A stretch of 64,000 bases of DNA from NCBI RefSeq assembly GCF_007290395.2, contig NZ_CP041656.2, positions 1 to 64,000 of the forward strand, read 5' to 3'. Below are positions 37,347-46,778 of this stretch, one piece after another. The stretch's first letter is position 1, and each line of letters begins with the position of its first letter. Origin of the DNA: Bradyrhizobium cosmicum. GTDB taxonomy: Bacteria > Pseudomonadota > Alphaproteobacteria > Rhizobiales > Xanthobacteraceae. The notes under the pieces were generated by a model, which was not told the DNA's origin, did not search any database, and saw nothing but the letters and a program-made list of their open reading frames with translations. The translations under genes were made by a program, and so were the position numbers.

Positions 37347-38399
37347 ATGCCATTCGTTGAACGGGTTTTTTCGGGCGTCCAGCCGACGGGCAATCTGCAC
37401 CTCGGCAATTATCTCGGCGCGATCGTCAACTTCGTGAAAATGCAGGACACCCACAACTGCATCTATTGCGTCGTCGACATGCACGCGATCACGCAGGGGG
37501 TGGACGTCTGGGGCGGACCGGTCGAGCTGGCGCGCAACACCCGCGAGGTGACCGCGGCGTTCATTGCCGCCGGCATCGATCCAAAGAAACACATCGTGTT
37601 CAACCAGAGTCAGGTCTCGGGCCATGCCGAGCTCGCCTGGATCTTCAACTGCGTCGCGCGCATGGGCTGGCTCGGCCGCATGACCCAGTTCAAGGAGAAG
37701 GCCGGCAAGGACCGCGAGAACGCGTCGGTCGGCCTGTTCGACTATCCCGTGCTGATGGCGGCCGACATCCTGCTGTACCGCGCCACTCACGTGCCGGTCG
37801 GCGAGGACCAGAAGCAGCATCTGGAGCTTTCGCGCGACATCGCGCAGAAGTTCAACAACGACTTCGGCGACTCGATCCGCAACCTCGGCGCCAATGACGG
37901 CCTGTTCTTCCCGTTGCCGGAGCCGCTGATTCAGGGGCCGGCGACGCGCGTGATGTCCTTGCGCGACGGCACCAAGAAGATGTCGAAGTCGGATCCATCC
38001 GACAACTCGCGCATCAATCTGACCGACGACGCCGACACCATCGCGCAGAAAGTGCGCAAGGCGAAGACCGATCCGGAGCCGTTGCCGACCGAAGAGAAGG
38101 GCCTCGAGCCGCGCCCCGAGGCCGATAATCTGGTCGGCATCTTTGCCGCGCTCTCCGGCCGCACCAAGGCCGACGTGCTGCGTGAATTCGGCGGCGGCCA
38201 GTTCTCCAGCTTCAAGAATGCGCTGGTCGAGCTGTGCGTGACGAAGCTCTCGCCGATCGCCGGCGAGATGAAGCGTCTCGTCGCCGACCCCGGCCATATC
38301 GACGCCATCCTCAACGACGGCGCCGACCGTGCCCGCGCAATCGCCGACGAGACCATGAAGCTCTCCAAGGACATCGTCGGCTTCATCCGCCGCCGCTGA
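37347..38399 (+). CDS. trpS: Tryptophanyl-tRNA synthetase
   Basis: Charges tRNA-Trp with tryptophan. The 350-residue class I synthetase shows the HIGH-type motif in [17 protein letters not shown] and KMSKSDPSD as the KMSKS loop, plus [25 protein letters not shown], the segment that binds tryptophan. The start at 37347 gives [15 protein letters not shown], typical of the family. It follows murJ and precedes a universal stress protein gene by 110 bases. Confidence 0.97.
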   Translation: MPFVERVFSGVQPTGNLHLGNYLGAIVNFVKMQDTHNCIYCVVDMHAITQGVDVWGGPVELARNTREVTAAFIAAGIDPKKHIVFNQSQVSGHAELAWIFNCVARMGWLGRMTQFKEKAGKDRENASVGLFDYPVLMAADILLYRATHVPVGEDQKQHLELSRDIAQKFNNDFGDSIRNLGANDGLFFPLPEPLIQGPATRVMSLRDGTKKMSKSDPSDNSRINLTDDADTIAQKVRKAKTDPEPLPTEEKGLEPRPEADNLVGIFAALSGRTKADVLREFGGGQFSSFKNALVELCVTKLSPIAGEMKRLVADPGHIDAILNDGADRARAIADETMKLSKDIVGFIRRR

Positions 38400-38508
38400 T
38401 TGCTGCGATCGCAACACCCCGGCCGACGCCAAGGCGCCGGCCGCATCTCTTCTCCCCAACGTTGCGGGAGTGTGGCAGCATGCGGGCCGTGCACATTCCG
38501 GGACATGT

Positions 38509-39003
38509 ATGACCAGCAAGCGACTTTGCTTCGAGCCGGGTCACAAGCCCAAATGCCTCGTCATCGTCGACGATACCGCCGAATGGGATCGCGCGGTCTA
38601 TTACGCCAGCCGCTGGGCGATCCGCGCTGGCGGCGGCGTGGTAATGCTGCGCATCATCGAGCCCGACGAGCAGAACCAGGAATGGCTGGGGGTCGCCGAC
38701 ATCATGCGCGCCGAGGCGCATGATGCGGCGGAAGCCGCGCTCGACCGCGCCGCCGGCCGCGCCAACGGCATCGCCGCGATCACGCCGGAACGGGTGATCC
38801 GCGAAGGCGCCGCGATGGAACAGTTGCTGGCGGTGATCGACGAGGACCCAGACATCGCCATGCTGGTGCTCGCTGCCAACCCCGGGGCGGAGGGTCCGGG
38901 GCCGCTGGTTTCACTGCTGGCACACGCGCTGGGCACGTTCCCGGTGCCCGTGACCATCATCTCCGGCGCGCTCAGCGACCAAAGCGTGGATTCGCTGTCG
39001 TAG
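38509..39003 (+). CDS. Universal stress protein (UspA family)
   Basis: A 164-residue cytoplasmic UspA-domain protein. The first strand CLVIVDDTAEWDRAVYYASRWAI, central EPDEQNQEWLGV and the VITPERV-like segment followed by DEDPDIAMLVLAANPG fit the Usp fold; the classical ATP-binding G-2x-G-9x-G(S/T) motif is not clear, with only NPGAEGPGPLVSLL at that place, so ATP binding is doubtful. The start at 38509 is preferred over an earlier ATG in frame at 38470-38499, which would add a Cys/His-rich leader. It lies between trpS and nfu. Confidence 0.82.
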   Translation: MTSKRLCFEPGHKPKCLVIVDDTAEWDRAVYYASRWAIRAGGGVVMLRIIEPDEQNQEWLGVADIMRAEAHDAAEAALDRAAGRANGIAAITPERVIREGAAMEQLLAVIDEDPDIAMLVLAANPGAEGPGPLVSLLAHALGTFPVPVTIISGALSDQSVDSLS

Positions 39004-39011
39004 CCCGTTCT

Positions 39012-39044
39012 TCACCTCGCCCCGCTTGCGGAGAGAGGGAGAAT
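39012..39044. repeat. Family C fragment
   Basis: TCACCTCGCCCCGCTTGCGG followed by AGAGAGGGAGAA matches one end of the long element at 15254 and 20590 joined to its other end, as if the centre had been deleted. It lies between the universal stress protein gene and nfu. Confidence 0.65.
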
Positions 39045-39173
39045 AGTAACACCGTAACCCGCTGATATAACAACGAAACCTTCGCCACACCCCTTGATCG
39101 TGCGTTCGCCGTCGCCATCTGCTAATTGATAGCTCACGCGCCGGCCTTGAACCGGCGACGTCTGGAGAAAGCC

Positions 39174-39743
39174 ATGTTCATTCAAACCGAAGCCACCCCC
39201 AATCCTGCCACGCTGAAGTTCATTCCCGGCCGCGTCGTGATCGACGGCGGGCCGATGGAATTTGCCAGCCGCGAATCGGCGACGCGCTCGCCGCTGGCCG
39301 AAAAGCTGTTCGAGGTGCCCGGGGTCACCGGCGTGTTCTACGGATCCGACTTCATCACCGTGACCAAGGCAAACGGTGAATGGCAGCAGCTCAAGCCCGC
39401 GATCCTCGGTGCCATCATGGAGCACTACATGTCCGGTGCTCCGCTGCTCGCCGACGGCACGGCCGCTGGCGATGCCGATCTCGACGACGAGGACGAGTTC
39501 TTCGACGAGGCCGACGCCGAGACGGTCGACATGATCAAGGATCTGATCGAGACGCGGGTGCGGCCGGCGGTCGCCAATGACGGCGGCGACATCACCTTCC
39601 GCGGCTTCAAGGATGGGATCGTCTATCTCAACATGAAGGGCTCATGCGCCGGCTGCCCATCATCGACCGCGACGCTTCAGCACGGCATCCAGAATTTGCT
39701 GAAGCATTTTGTGCCCGACGTGGTCGAAGTCCGGCCGATGTGA
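39174..39743 (+). CDS. NifU/Nfu-type iron-sulfur cluster carrier
   Basis: A 189-residue Nfu protein that carries or delivers Fe-S clusters to target enzymes. The N-terminal Nfu_N domain opens MFIQTEATPNPATLKFIPG, and the C-terminal NifU-like domain holds the cluster-binding CxxC in GSCAGCPSSTATLQHGIQ. An acidic linker (DLDDEDEFFDEADAE) joins them. The start at 39174 follows CTGGAGAAAG, a good ribosome binding site. It is the same architecture as mitochondrial NFU1. Single gene. Confidence 0.93.
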   Translation: MFIQTEATPNPATLKFIPGRVVIDGGPMEFASRESATRSPLAEKLFEVPGVTGVFYGSDFITVTKANGEWQQLKPAILGAIMEHYMSGAPLLADGTAAGDADLDDEDEFFDEADAETVDMIKDLIETRVRPAVANDGGDITFRGFKDGIVYLNMKGSCAGCPSSTATLQHGIQNLLKHFVPDVVEVRPM

Positions 39744-39753
39744 CGACGACATC

Positions 39754-39855
39754 GTCATTCCGGGGCGGTCCGTAGGACCGAGTTCAGGCGCGCATTTGCG
39801 CGCCTGAGAATCTCGAGATTCCGGGTCTGGTGCTAACGCACCATCCCGGAATGAC
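39754..39855. repeat. Family D palindromic element
   Basis: GTCATTCCGGG at the left end is the inverse of CCCGGAATGAC at the right end. Inside are GGTCCGTAGGACC and CAGGCGCGCATTTGCGCGCCTG hairpins. It fills the start of the 388-base nfu-tsaB gap; in the rest of that gap (39856-40131) no gene or clear site was seen. Confidence 0.75.
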
Positions 39856-40131
39856 CGTGCCTACGCCGCCTGGCCGAGCTCGCCGCTTCTTCCGCAGCCT
39901 TTCGCATGCTCGCCGACATGGCATTTGGTGACCACCAATGCCTTATAAATTGAAATAATCCCAATGACTTAGCCGTCCCGGAGGTCGCAGATACATGCGA
40001 TCGCTTTAAAAGCGGGGCACGAAGATTTTGCCAAATTCCCGCTCACGTGGAATTCCGGAGGCGTTCATGCGCCTGTCGAGAAATCAAACTTGGGCTGGTT
40101 CGACCGTGGCGGAACCGACTAAGCTGATTCG

Positions 40132-40824
40132 ATGCTGATCCTTGCCATCGATACCGCGCTGGAGGCGTGCGCGGCCGCCGTTCTCGACACCGACGCCGGC
40201 GAGCTCCTTGCGCGGGAGCAGCTCCTCATGAAGCGCGGCCACGCCGAAGCGCTGATGCCGATGATCGCGCGCGTCATGAAGTCTGCCGATCTCGCCTTCA
40301 CCTCGCTCGACCGCATCGCCGTCACCGTCGGTCCCGGAAGCTTCACCGGATTGCGCGTCGGCATCTCGGCCGCGCGCGGACTTGCGCTGGCGGCGAAGCG
40401 CCCGGCCGTCGGGCTGACGACGTTGTCGGCCTATGCCGCCGCCATCGTCGGTCAGAACGGAACGGCGCCGGTGATCTCCGCCATCGATGCGCGGCACGAT
40501 CACGTCTATTTCCAGATCGTCGCCGGCGACGGCAGCCAGCTGGTGCGGCCGGGCGTAGCTCGCATCGACGAGGCGATCGCGGCCTCGCAATTCGGCGCGC
40601 CGCATCTGGTCGGCGATGGCGCAAGACTCCTCGCCGATCGCTGGCCGAAGGATGCACCGCAACCTGTCACGGTCGACGCGCAGCCCGCGCCCGACATCAG
40701 CTGGGTCGCATGGCTCGGCGCGGCCGCCGATCCCGAGACAAATCCGGCGCGGCCGTTCTATCTAAAGGCGCCCGACGCAAAGCCGACTGCAGGGCCGCCG
40801 CTCGCACAAGCCGCAAGCTCATGA
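40132..40824 (+). CDS. tsaB: tRNA threonylcarbamoyladenosine synthesis protein TsaB
   Basis: TsaB is the inactive Kae1-like partner of TsaD needed for t6A37 modification of ANN-decoding tRNAs. The 230-residue product has the ASKHA fold start MLILAIDTALEACAAAVL and the signature VTVGPGSFTGLRVGISAARGLAL. Length is normal. Its TGA overlaps the rimI ATG (ATGA at 40821), the usual tsaB-rimI pairing. It opens the conserved alphaproteobacterial run to lnt. Confidence 0.94.
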   Translation: MLILAIDTALEACAAAVLDTDAGELLAREQLLMKRGHAEALMPMIARVMKSADLAFTSLDRIAVTVGPGSFTGLRVGISAARGLALAAKRPAVGLTTLSAYAAAIVGQNGTAPVISAIDARHDHVYFQIVAGDGSQLVRPGVARIDEAIAASQFGAPHLVGDGARLLADRWPKDAPQPVTVDAQPAPDISWVAWLGAAADPETNPARPFYLKAPDAKPTAGPPLAQAASS

Positions 40825-41306
40825 TGAGATGGTTTTCGGAATGGTGGCGCGGCGGCACGCCCGTCGTCGAACCCGCCTCCGCGCGCGACGCGCTGCGGCT
40901 CGCGCAGCTTCACGGCCAGTCCTTCGCGCACGGCTGGGGTGAAGGCGAGTTCGAGGCCATGCTCGGTGAGCGCAACACGCTCGTCCATCGCCTGCGCCTC
41001 GGCCGCAAGGTCATCGGCTTCGCGGTGTCGCGGATCGGCGCGGACGAAGCGGAGATTCTCTCGATCGCGGTCGACCAGGCCTATCGCGGCCGCGGCCTCT
41101 CCCGCATGCTGCTGATGACCCATCTCGGTCATCTCGCCGGGCGCGGCGTGCGCACGATATTTCTGGAGGTCGAGGAGAACAACCAGCCGGCACGGCGGCT
41201 CTACGACAGGACCGGATTCGTGGTGGTCGGGCGCCGCGAACGCTACTATAAGCAGCCCAACGGGGAACAATTGAACGCACTTCTGATGCGCCGTGACTTG
41301 TCGTAA
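40821..41306 (+). CDS. rimI: Ribosomal-protein-alanine N-acetyltransferase RimI
   Basis: A 161-residue GNAT acetyltransferase; RimI acetylates the N-terminus of ribosomal protein S18. The acetyl-CoA site is seen in ILSIAVDQAYRGRGLSRMLL (Q/RxxGxG/A form RGRGLS) and the C-terminal FLEVEENNQPARRLYDRTGF with GRRERYY is characteristic of RimI. It starts by ATGA overlap with tsaB. A second ATG one codon later is possible. Confidence 0.92.
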   Translation: MMRWFSEWWRGGTPVVEPASARDALRLAQLHGQSFAHGWGEGEFEAMLGERNTLVHRLRLGRKVIGFAVSRIGADEAEILSIAVDQAYRGRGLSRMLLMTHLGHLAGRGVRTIFLEVEENNQPARRLYDRTGFVVVGRRERYYKQPNGEQLNALLMRRDLS

Positions 41307-41344
41307 TATTGATGGCAGAAAGCGCCCCGTCAGGCAGACAACAC

Positions 41345-41800
41345 ATGACTGGACTTAAACCTTCCACCGCATCCAAGGCGTCCGGCATCGAGGCGCGCTG
41401 TGCCGCGACCGGCATGCGCATGACCGAGCAGCGCCGCGTCATCGCCCGCGTGCTCGCGGAGGCGATCGACCATCCCGATGTCGAGGAGCTGTATCGGCGC
41501 TGCGTCGCCGTCGACGACAAGATCTCGATCTCGACGGTGTACCGTACCGTCAAGCTGTTCGAGGATGCCGGCATCATCGAGCGCCACGATTTCCGAGAGG
41601 GCCGCGCGCGCTACGAGACGATGCGCGACAGCCACCACGACCACCTCATCAATCTGCGCGACGGCAAGGTGATCGAGTTCACGTCCGAAGAGATCGAGAA
41701 GCTCCAGGCCGAGATCGCCCGCAAGCTCGGCTACAAGCTGGTCGACCACCGGCTCGAGCTCTATTGCGTCCCGCTCGACGACGACAAGCCGACGTCCTGA
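41345..41800 (+). CDS. fur: Ferric uptake regulator family protein (Fur)
   Basis: A Fur-family metal-dependent repressor, 151 residues from the ATG at 41345; an alternative in-frame ATG at 41312 would add 11. The winged helix is in MRMTEQRRVIARVLAEAIDHPDVEELYRR and ISISTVYRTVKLFEDAGIIERHDF. Metal-binding residues are in ETMRDSHHDHLINLRDGKVIEF and the later DHRLELYCV. CxxC structural zinc sites are absent, as in rhizobial Fur. It lacks the heme regulatory features of Irr. Its place after rimI and before miaB fits the chromosomal Fur of Bradyrhizobium. Confidence 0.88.
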   Translation: MTGLKPSTASKASGIEARCAATGMRMTEQRRVIARVLAEAIDHPDVEELYRRCVAVDDKISISTVYRTVKLFEDAGIIERHDFREGRARYETMRDSHHDHLINLRDGKVIEFTSEEIEKLQAEIARKLGYKLVDHRLELYCVPLDDDKPTS

Positions 41801-41804
41801 CGTC

Positions 41805-42485
41805 GTGCCGATAGATCTCATCATCTTCGATTGCGACGGCGTGCTCGTGGACAGCGAGGTCATTTCCTGTCGCGCGCATGCCGACGTGTTGACGAAGCAC
41901 GGCTATCCGATCACCTCGGAGCAGGTGTTGATCCGCTTCCTCGGTGTATCCGAGAAAGACGCGCGGCGGATGGTCGAACAGGAAATCGGCCGCAGCCTCC
42001 CCGAGGATCTGGAGAGCCAGGTGAATGCGGCCACGCTGCAATTCTATGCCAGCGATCTGCAGCCGATCACCCACGTGGCCGCGGCAATTGCCGCAATCGA
42101 TTTGCCGAAATGCGTCGCATCGAGCGGCACGCCGGAGAAGATCCATCACGGCCTGACATGTGCCGGCCTTTACGACCTGCTCGCTCCGAACATCTTTTCC
42201 GCAAGCCAGGTCGCCCGCGGCAAGCCCGCGCCCGACCTGTTCCTGTTTGCCGCCGCGCAGATGAAGGTCGCACCGGAACGGTGCCTCGTGATCGAGGACA
42301 GCGTCCCCGGCGTGACCGGAGCACATGCCGCCGGGATGACTGTGCTCGGCTTTCACGGCGGCAGCCATTGCCCGCCAGGTCACGCCGAACGGCTGCGGGC
42401 CGCCGGCTCCGGATTGACGTTCGACGATATGCGGCAATTGCCGGAGCTGGTCCGGCGGATCGCAGCGGACGTCGTCGTGGGCTAG
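41805..42485 (+). CDS. HAD-family hydrolase, beta-phosphoglucomutase-like
   Basis: A 226-residue haloacid-dehalogenase-type phosphatase. Motif I is IFDCDGVLVDSEVI (DxD), motif II SSGTPEKIHHGL, motif III the Lys in ARGKPAPDLFLFAA, and motif IV VIEDSVPGVTGAHAAGM. The helical cap between motifs I and II places it in the PGMB-like subgroup. It starts at GTG at 41805, four bases after the fur stop, so it is probably co-transcribed. The actual substrate, a small sugar phosphate, is not deducible. Confidence 0.88.
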   Translation: MPIDLIIFDCDGVLVDSEVISCRAHADVLTKHGYPITSEQVLIRFLGVSEKDARRMVEQEIGRSLPEDLESQVNAATLQFYASDLQPITHVAAAIAAIDLPKCVASSGTPEKIHHGLTCAGLYDLLAPNIFSASQVARGKPAPDLFLFAAAQMKVAPERCLVIEDSVPGVTGAHAAGMTVLGFHGGSHCPPGHAERLRAAGSGLTFDDMRQLPELVRRIAADVVVG

Positions 42486-42629
42486 AACCCGAATCCCGCT
42501 CCAAAACCTCCGGATTCCGCATTTCGCTCGCCTTAGGGCGTCCCGGATTGACCTCTTTGGTTCATTCGCTGGATTTTCGCTGCTCCAGCCTATATCTGGA
42601 GGCCGTCCTCCACCTCCATTCCGGGTTCC

Positions 42630-44027
42630 ATGACGCCGCCGCGCAAGCTGCACATCAAATCATATGGCTGCCAGATGAACGTCTACGATGCCCAGCGCAT
42701 GGTGGACACGCTGGCTCCGGAAGGATTCGTGGAGACTGATAGCGCCGAGGACGCCGACCTCGTCATCCTCAACACCTGCCATATCCGCGAGAAGGCCTCC
42801 GAAAAGGTCTATTCCGAGCTCGGCCGGCTGCGCGTCGCCAAGGACGAGGCCGCGCGCGGGGGCCGGGCGATGCAGATCGCGGTCGCCGGCTGCGTCGCAC
42901 AGGCCGAGGGTGGAGAGATCACGCGCCGCGCGCCGGTCGTCGACGTCGTGGTCGGCCCGCAGAGCTATCATCACCTTCCGGAGCTTCTGAAGCGAGCGCG
43001 CGACGAGGGCCGCGCGATCGAGACCGAATTTCCCGCAGCCGACAAATTCGGCTTCCTGGCCCAGCCCAAGCCCGCCGCGATCCGCGCGCGCGGCATTTCC
43101 GCTTTCGTCACGGTGCAGGAAGGCTGCGACAAGTTCTGCACCTTCTGCGTCGTGCCCTATACGCGCGGCGCCGAAGTCTCGCGTCCGGTGGCGAAGATCG
43201 TCGACGACGTGAAGCGGCTGGCCGACAACGGGGTGCGCGAGCTCACCCTGATCGGGCAGAACGTCAACGCCTATCACGGCGAGGGGCCTGACGGAAAAAG
43301 CTGGCCGCTCGGCCGGCTGCTGGAGCATCTGGCAAAGATTCGCGGCATCGCCCGGCTGCGTTATTCAACCAGCCATCCCCGCGACGTCGACGACAGCTTG
43401 ATTGCGGCCCACCGCGACCTCGATGCGCTGATGCCCTTCGTGCACCTGCCTGTGCAGTCGGGTTCGGACCGGGTTTTGGCCGCCATGAACCGGAAACATA
43501 CCGCCGATGATTACCAGCGTGTCGTCGACCGTTTCCGGGCCGCGCGCCAAGACATTGCTTTTTCATCAGATTTTATCGTGGGCTTCCCCGGCGAAAGCGA
43601 GCAGGATTTTCTCGCCACACTCGCGCTTGTCACGCAAATCGGCTACGCTGCGGCATATTCGTTCAAATATTCCGCCCGGCCGGGAACGCCGGCCGCGGAC
43701 ATGCAGGAGACGGTGTCCCCTTCCGAGATGGACCAGCGATTGGAGCGGCTCCAGGAACTGATCGACAGCCAGCAATCGGCCTTCAACAAGGCTGCGATTG
43801 GCTCGACGGTCGATGTGCTGTTCGAACGTCCGGCCCGCAGGGACGGCCAGATCGTCGGCCGCACCGCTTTCCTTCAGCCCGCCCATGTGATGGCCTCGCC
43901 CGACATCATCGGACAAATCCTGCCGGTGCGGATCGACAGCCTCGAACGCTACAGCTTCCTCGGTGAGCTCGCCACACCGCGCGTTGCGCGCGAGCCCGCT
44001 TTATCGCCCATAGCCACTGGAGCCTGA
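42630..44027 (+). CDS. miaB: tRNA-2-methylthio-N6-isopentenyladenosine methylthiotransferase
   Basis: MiaB is a radical-SAM enzyme that adds the 2-methylthio group to i6A37 in tRNA. The 465-residue protein has the N-terminal UPF0004 domain cysteines ([27 protein letters not shown]), the radical-SAM CxxxCxxC in [17 protein letters not shown], and a C-terminal TRAM-type RNA-binding domain ([19 protein letters not shown]). All six cluster cysteines are present. It lies in the conserved miaB-phoH-ybeY order. Confidence 0.97.
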   Translation: MTPPRKLHIKSYGCQMNVYDAQRMVDTLAPEGFVETDSAEDADLVILNTCHIREKASEKVYSELGRLRVAKDEAARGGRAMQIAVAGCVAQAEGGEITRRAPVVDVVVGPQSYHHLPELLKRARDEGRAIETEFPAADKFGFLAQPKPAAIRARGISAFVTVQEGCDKFCTFCVVPYTRGAEVSRPVAKIVDDVKRLADNGVRELTLIGQNVNAYHGEGPDGKSWPLGRLLEHLAKIRGIARLRYSTSHPRDVDDSLIAAHRDLDALMPFVHLPVQSGSDRVLAAMNRKHTADDYQRVVDRFRAARQDIAFSSDFIVGFPGESEQDFLATLALVTQIGYAAAYSFKYSARPGTPAADMQETVSPSEMDQRLERLQELIDSQQSAFNKAAIGSTVDVLFERPARRDGQIVGRTAFLQPAHVMASPDIIGQILPVRIDSLERYSFLGELATPRVAREPALSPIATGA

Positions 44028-44031
44028 ACCC

Positions 44032-45087
44032 TTGCCAAAAAGTGCATCGGATTCGTCTTCTATCGCTCCCAGCCGCAAATTCGACCGCGACATGCAAGTA
44101 CCGCCCGAGACCCAGGTCGTCATCGACTTCGACGACAATCGCGCGGCGTCCGCGCTGGTCGGCCCCTACGGCCAGCACCTGGCGCAGATCGAGCGGCGGC
44201 TCGGCGTCGTCGTCGATTCCAAGGGCAACCACATCACCATCGGCGGTTCGCGCGACGGCTGCGATGCCGCCCGCCGCGTGCTGGAGACGCTCTACGCCCA
44301 GGCCGTGAAGGGACAGGATCTCGACCAGGGCGAGGTCGAGGGCGCGATCCGCGCCGTGATCGCCCAGGGCTCGCTGTTCGAGTTTGACGCCAAGTCGGCC
44401 AAGTCGACATTCGACAGCATCAATTTGCGCAAGCGCCCGGTGCGCGCGCGCACGGCGGCGCAGGATTCCTACATCCGGGCGCTGAAGCGCCACGAGCTGG
44501 TGTTCGGCATCGGTCCCGCCGGCACCGGAAAGACCTGGCTCGCGGTCGCGCATGCCGCGCAACTGTTCGAGCGCAAGGAGGTCGACAAGATCATCCTGTC
44601 GCGCCCGGCGGTGGAAGCCGGCGAGCGGCTCGGCTTTCTGCCCGGCGATCTCCGCGAGAAGGTCGATCCCTATCTGCGACCGATCTACGACGCGCTCTAT
44701 GACCTGATGGATGCACGCATCGTCGAGCGCGCGCTGCAGACCGGCGAGATCGAGATCGCGCCGCTCGCCTTCATGCGCGGCCGCACGCTGACCAATGCCG
44801 CCATCATCCTGGACGAGGCGCAGAACACCACGTCGATGCAGATGAAGATGTTTCTGACCCGTCTTGGCGAGAACAGCCGCATGATCGTGACAGGCGATCC
44901 TTCGCAGATCGACCTGCCGAACGGCCAGACCTCGGGCCTCGCCGAGGCGACCCGGCTGCTGAGCGGCGTCGAAGGCATTGCGCAAGTTCATTTCAAGGCC
45001 GAGGACGTGATCCGCCACGAACTCGTGGCGCGGATCGTCTCCGCCTATGAAGGGCAGCCGCAGCGGCCGGCCGCCGGTAAATCCTGA
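44032..45087 (+). CDS. PhoH-like ATPase
   Basis: A 351-residue PhoH family protein, an ATPase linked to RNA metabolism and often next to ybeY. The N-terminal ~110 residues look KH-like (LAQIERRLGVVVDSKGNHITIGG). Walker A is GIGPAGTGKTWLAVAHA and Walker B in AIILDEAQNTTSMQMKMFLTR, with the sensor MIVTGDPSQIDLP. The start is TTG at 44032, four bases after the miaB stop; no nearby ATG in frame leaves a normal N-terminus. Confidence 0.93.
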   Translation: MPKSASDSSSIAPSRKFDRDMQVPPETQVVIDFDDNRAASALVGPYGQHLAQIERRLGVVVDSKGNHITIGGSRDGCDAARRVLETLYAQAVKGQDLDQGEVEGAIRAVIAQGSLFEFDAKSAKSTFDSINLRKRPVRARTAAQDSYIRALKRHELVFGIGPAGTGKTWLAVAHAAQLFERKEVDKIILSRPAVEAGERLGFLPGDLREKVDPYLRPIYDALYDLMDARIVERALQTGEIEIAPLAFMRGRTLTNAAIILDEAQNTTSMQMKMFLTRLGENSRMIVTGDPSQIDLPNGQTSGLAEATRLLSGVEGIAQVHFKAEDVIRHELVARIVSAYEGQPQRPAAGKS

Positions 45088-45148
45088 CGAGACAACAGCC
45101 GGATCATACGGGCGCGGACGCAGGCGCCTTTCGTTCCGAACAAAGAGA

Positions 45149-45658
45149 ATGTCACACCCCAACCTTCCCATGACCGAGGTCCTTGTCGTTGCCGATTGCT
45201 GGCAACGCGAACCCGATTCCGAAGCCGTGATCCAGCGCGCCGTTGCGGCCGCTGCCGAAACTGTCGACGAGGACGTCGCGGGCGCGGAAGTGGCCGTGAT
45301 GCTGACCGATGATGCCGGCATCCGCACTCTCAACAGCAACTGGCGCGGCATCGACAAGCCGACCAACGTGCTGTCATTTCCCGCGCTGCAGCCGGAGGGC
45401 GCGTGGAAGCCGGGCGATGCGCCGCGCATGCTCGGCGACATCGCGATCGCCTACGAGACCATGCGGCGCGAGGCGGACGAGGAACACAAGCCGTTCGATC
45501 ATCATTTGAGCCATCTCGCCGTGCATGGTTTCCTGCATCTGATCGGCTTCGACCACGAGAACGACGACGAGGCGGAGGAGATGGAAGCGCTGGAGACGCA
45601 GATCCTGGCTCATCTCGGCATCCCCGACCCCTATGCAGACCGCGCAGGGACGCACTGA
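45149..45658 (+). CDS. ybeY: Endoribonuclease YbeY
   Basis: YbeY is a zinc-dependent single-strand endoribonuclease for 16S rRNA 3' maturation and ribosome quality control. The 169-residue product carries the invariant H3xH5xH motif in HLAVHGFLHLIGFDHEND, plus the RxxDKPTNVLSFP-type segment WRGIDKPTNVLSFPA. The ATG at 45149 is preferred; the frame runs back into phoH, and ATG at 45170 is also possible. Flanked by phoH and corC in the usual order. Confidence 0.95.
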   Translation: MSHPNLPMTEVLVVADCWQREPDSEAVIQRAVAAAAETVDEDVAGAEVAVMLTDDAGIRTLNSNWRGIDKPTNVLSFPALQPEGAWKPGDAPRMLGDIAIAYETMRREADEEHKPFDHHLSHLAVHGFLHLIGFDHENDDEAEEMEALETQILAHLGIPDPYADRAGTH

Positions 45659-45659
45659 G

Positions 45660-46778
45660 ATGCCGGATTCCGAACCGATCCACGACAATCCGCGCGATAC
45701 GCCCAATCTGCCGGCCGTCGTGACGTCGGGCGAGGTGCTGCGACCGACCGCGGACAGCTGGCTGCTCCGTGCCATCCGGACCCTGTTCGGCTGGAAGGCC
45801 GGATCGGTGCGCGACGACCTCCAGGTCGTGCTCGATGCCACGACGCCCGACGACACCGGTTTCTCGACCGTCGAGCGCACCATGCTGCGCAACATCCTCG
45901 GCCTGCACGAGCGGCGGATCGCCGACGTCATGGTGCATCGCGCCGACATCATCGCTGTGAAGCGCGACATCCCGCTCGGCGAATTGATGGATCGCTTCGA
46001 AAGCGCCGGCCATTCGCGCCTCGTCGTCTACAACGAAACGCTCGACGATCCCGTCGGCATCGTCCACATCCGCGACCTGCTCGCCTACATGACCGCACGT
46101 GCGCGCGTGTCGGATGCCACCAAGACGAAGCGCAAGAAACCGCTGCCGGCCGGCCTCGACCTGCGCACGGTCGACCTGGCGCTGCCGCTGCAGGATGCGC
46201 GCATCATTCGCAAGCTGCTCTACGTGCCGCCGTCGATGCGGGCGATCGACCTGCTCGCGCAGATGCAGGCCACGCGCATTCATCTGGCGCTGGTCGTCGA
46301 CGAATATGGCGGCAGCGACGGGCTGGTTTCGCTCGAGGACATCGTCGAGCAGATCGTCGGCGAGATCGACGACGAGCACGACAGCGACGAGCCGCCGTCG
46401 ATCGTGCGCCTGCCCGACAACGCCTTCATCGCCGATGCCCGCGCCAGCCTCGAGGACGTCCGCACGGTGATCGGCGAGGATTTCGTCACCGGCGAGGCCG
46501 GCGAGGAAGTCGAGACGCTCGGCGGCTATCTCGTCAGCTTCGTCGGGCGCCTGCCGGTACGCGGCGAGGTGATCTCGGGCCCCGGCAATTACGAGATCGA
46601 GGTGCTCGATGCCGATCCGCGCCGCGTCAAGCGGCTGCGGATCTCGACGCGGAAGGAACGCGCCGCGCCGCGCACTCAGCGCGAAAGCCGACGCCGCGAG
46701 ACCCCGCCGGAGAGCGGTCAGCCGCCGTCCAGCGATACGCCCACCCCGCCGCCGAGCGACGGGGCCGGCCCGCAGTGA
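45660..46778 (+). CDS. CorC/HlyC-type CBS-domain protein
   Basis: A 372-residue cytoplasmic protein, hemolysin-C/CorC family. Two CBS domains are visible (VMVHRADIIAVKRDIPLGELMDRF and LLYVPPSMRAIDLLAQMQATRIHLALVVDEYGGSDGLVSLEDIVEQIVGEI, shown here by their ends VPPSMRAIDLL and SLEDIVEQIVGEIDDEHD), followed by a CorC_HlyC domain ending in YEIEVLDADPRRVKRLRI. No DUF21 membrane domain. A Pro/Arg-rich tail ends the protein. The family is linked to Mg/Co handling, but function is debated. Its TGA overlaps the lnt start as GTGA. Confidence 0.9.
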   Translation: MPDSEPIHDNPRDTPNLPAVVTSGEVLRPTADSWLLRAIRTLFGWKAGSVRDDLQVVLDATTPDDTGFSTVERTMLRNILGLHERRIADVMVHRADIIAVKRDIPLGELMDRFESAGHSRLVVYNETLDDPVGIVHIRDLLAYMTARARVSDATKTKRKKPLPAGLDLRTVDLALPLQDARIIRKLLYVPPSMRAIDLLAQMQATRIHLALVVDEYGGSDGLVSLEDIVEQIVGEIDDEHDSDEPPSIVRLPDNAFIADARASLEDVRTVIGEDFVTGEAGEEVETLGGYLVSFVGRLPVRGEVISGPGNYEIEVLDADPRRVKRLRISTRKERAAPRTQRESRRRETPPESGQPPSSDTPTPPPSDGAGPQ

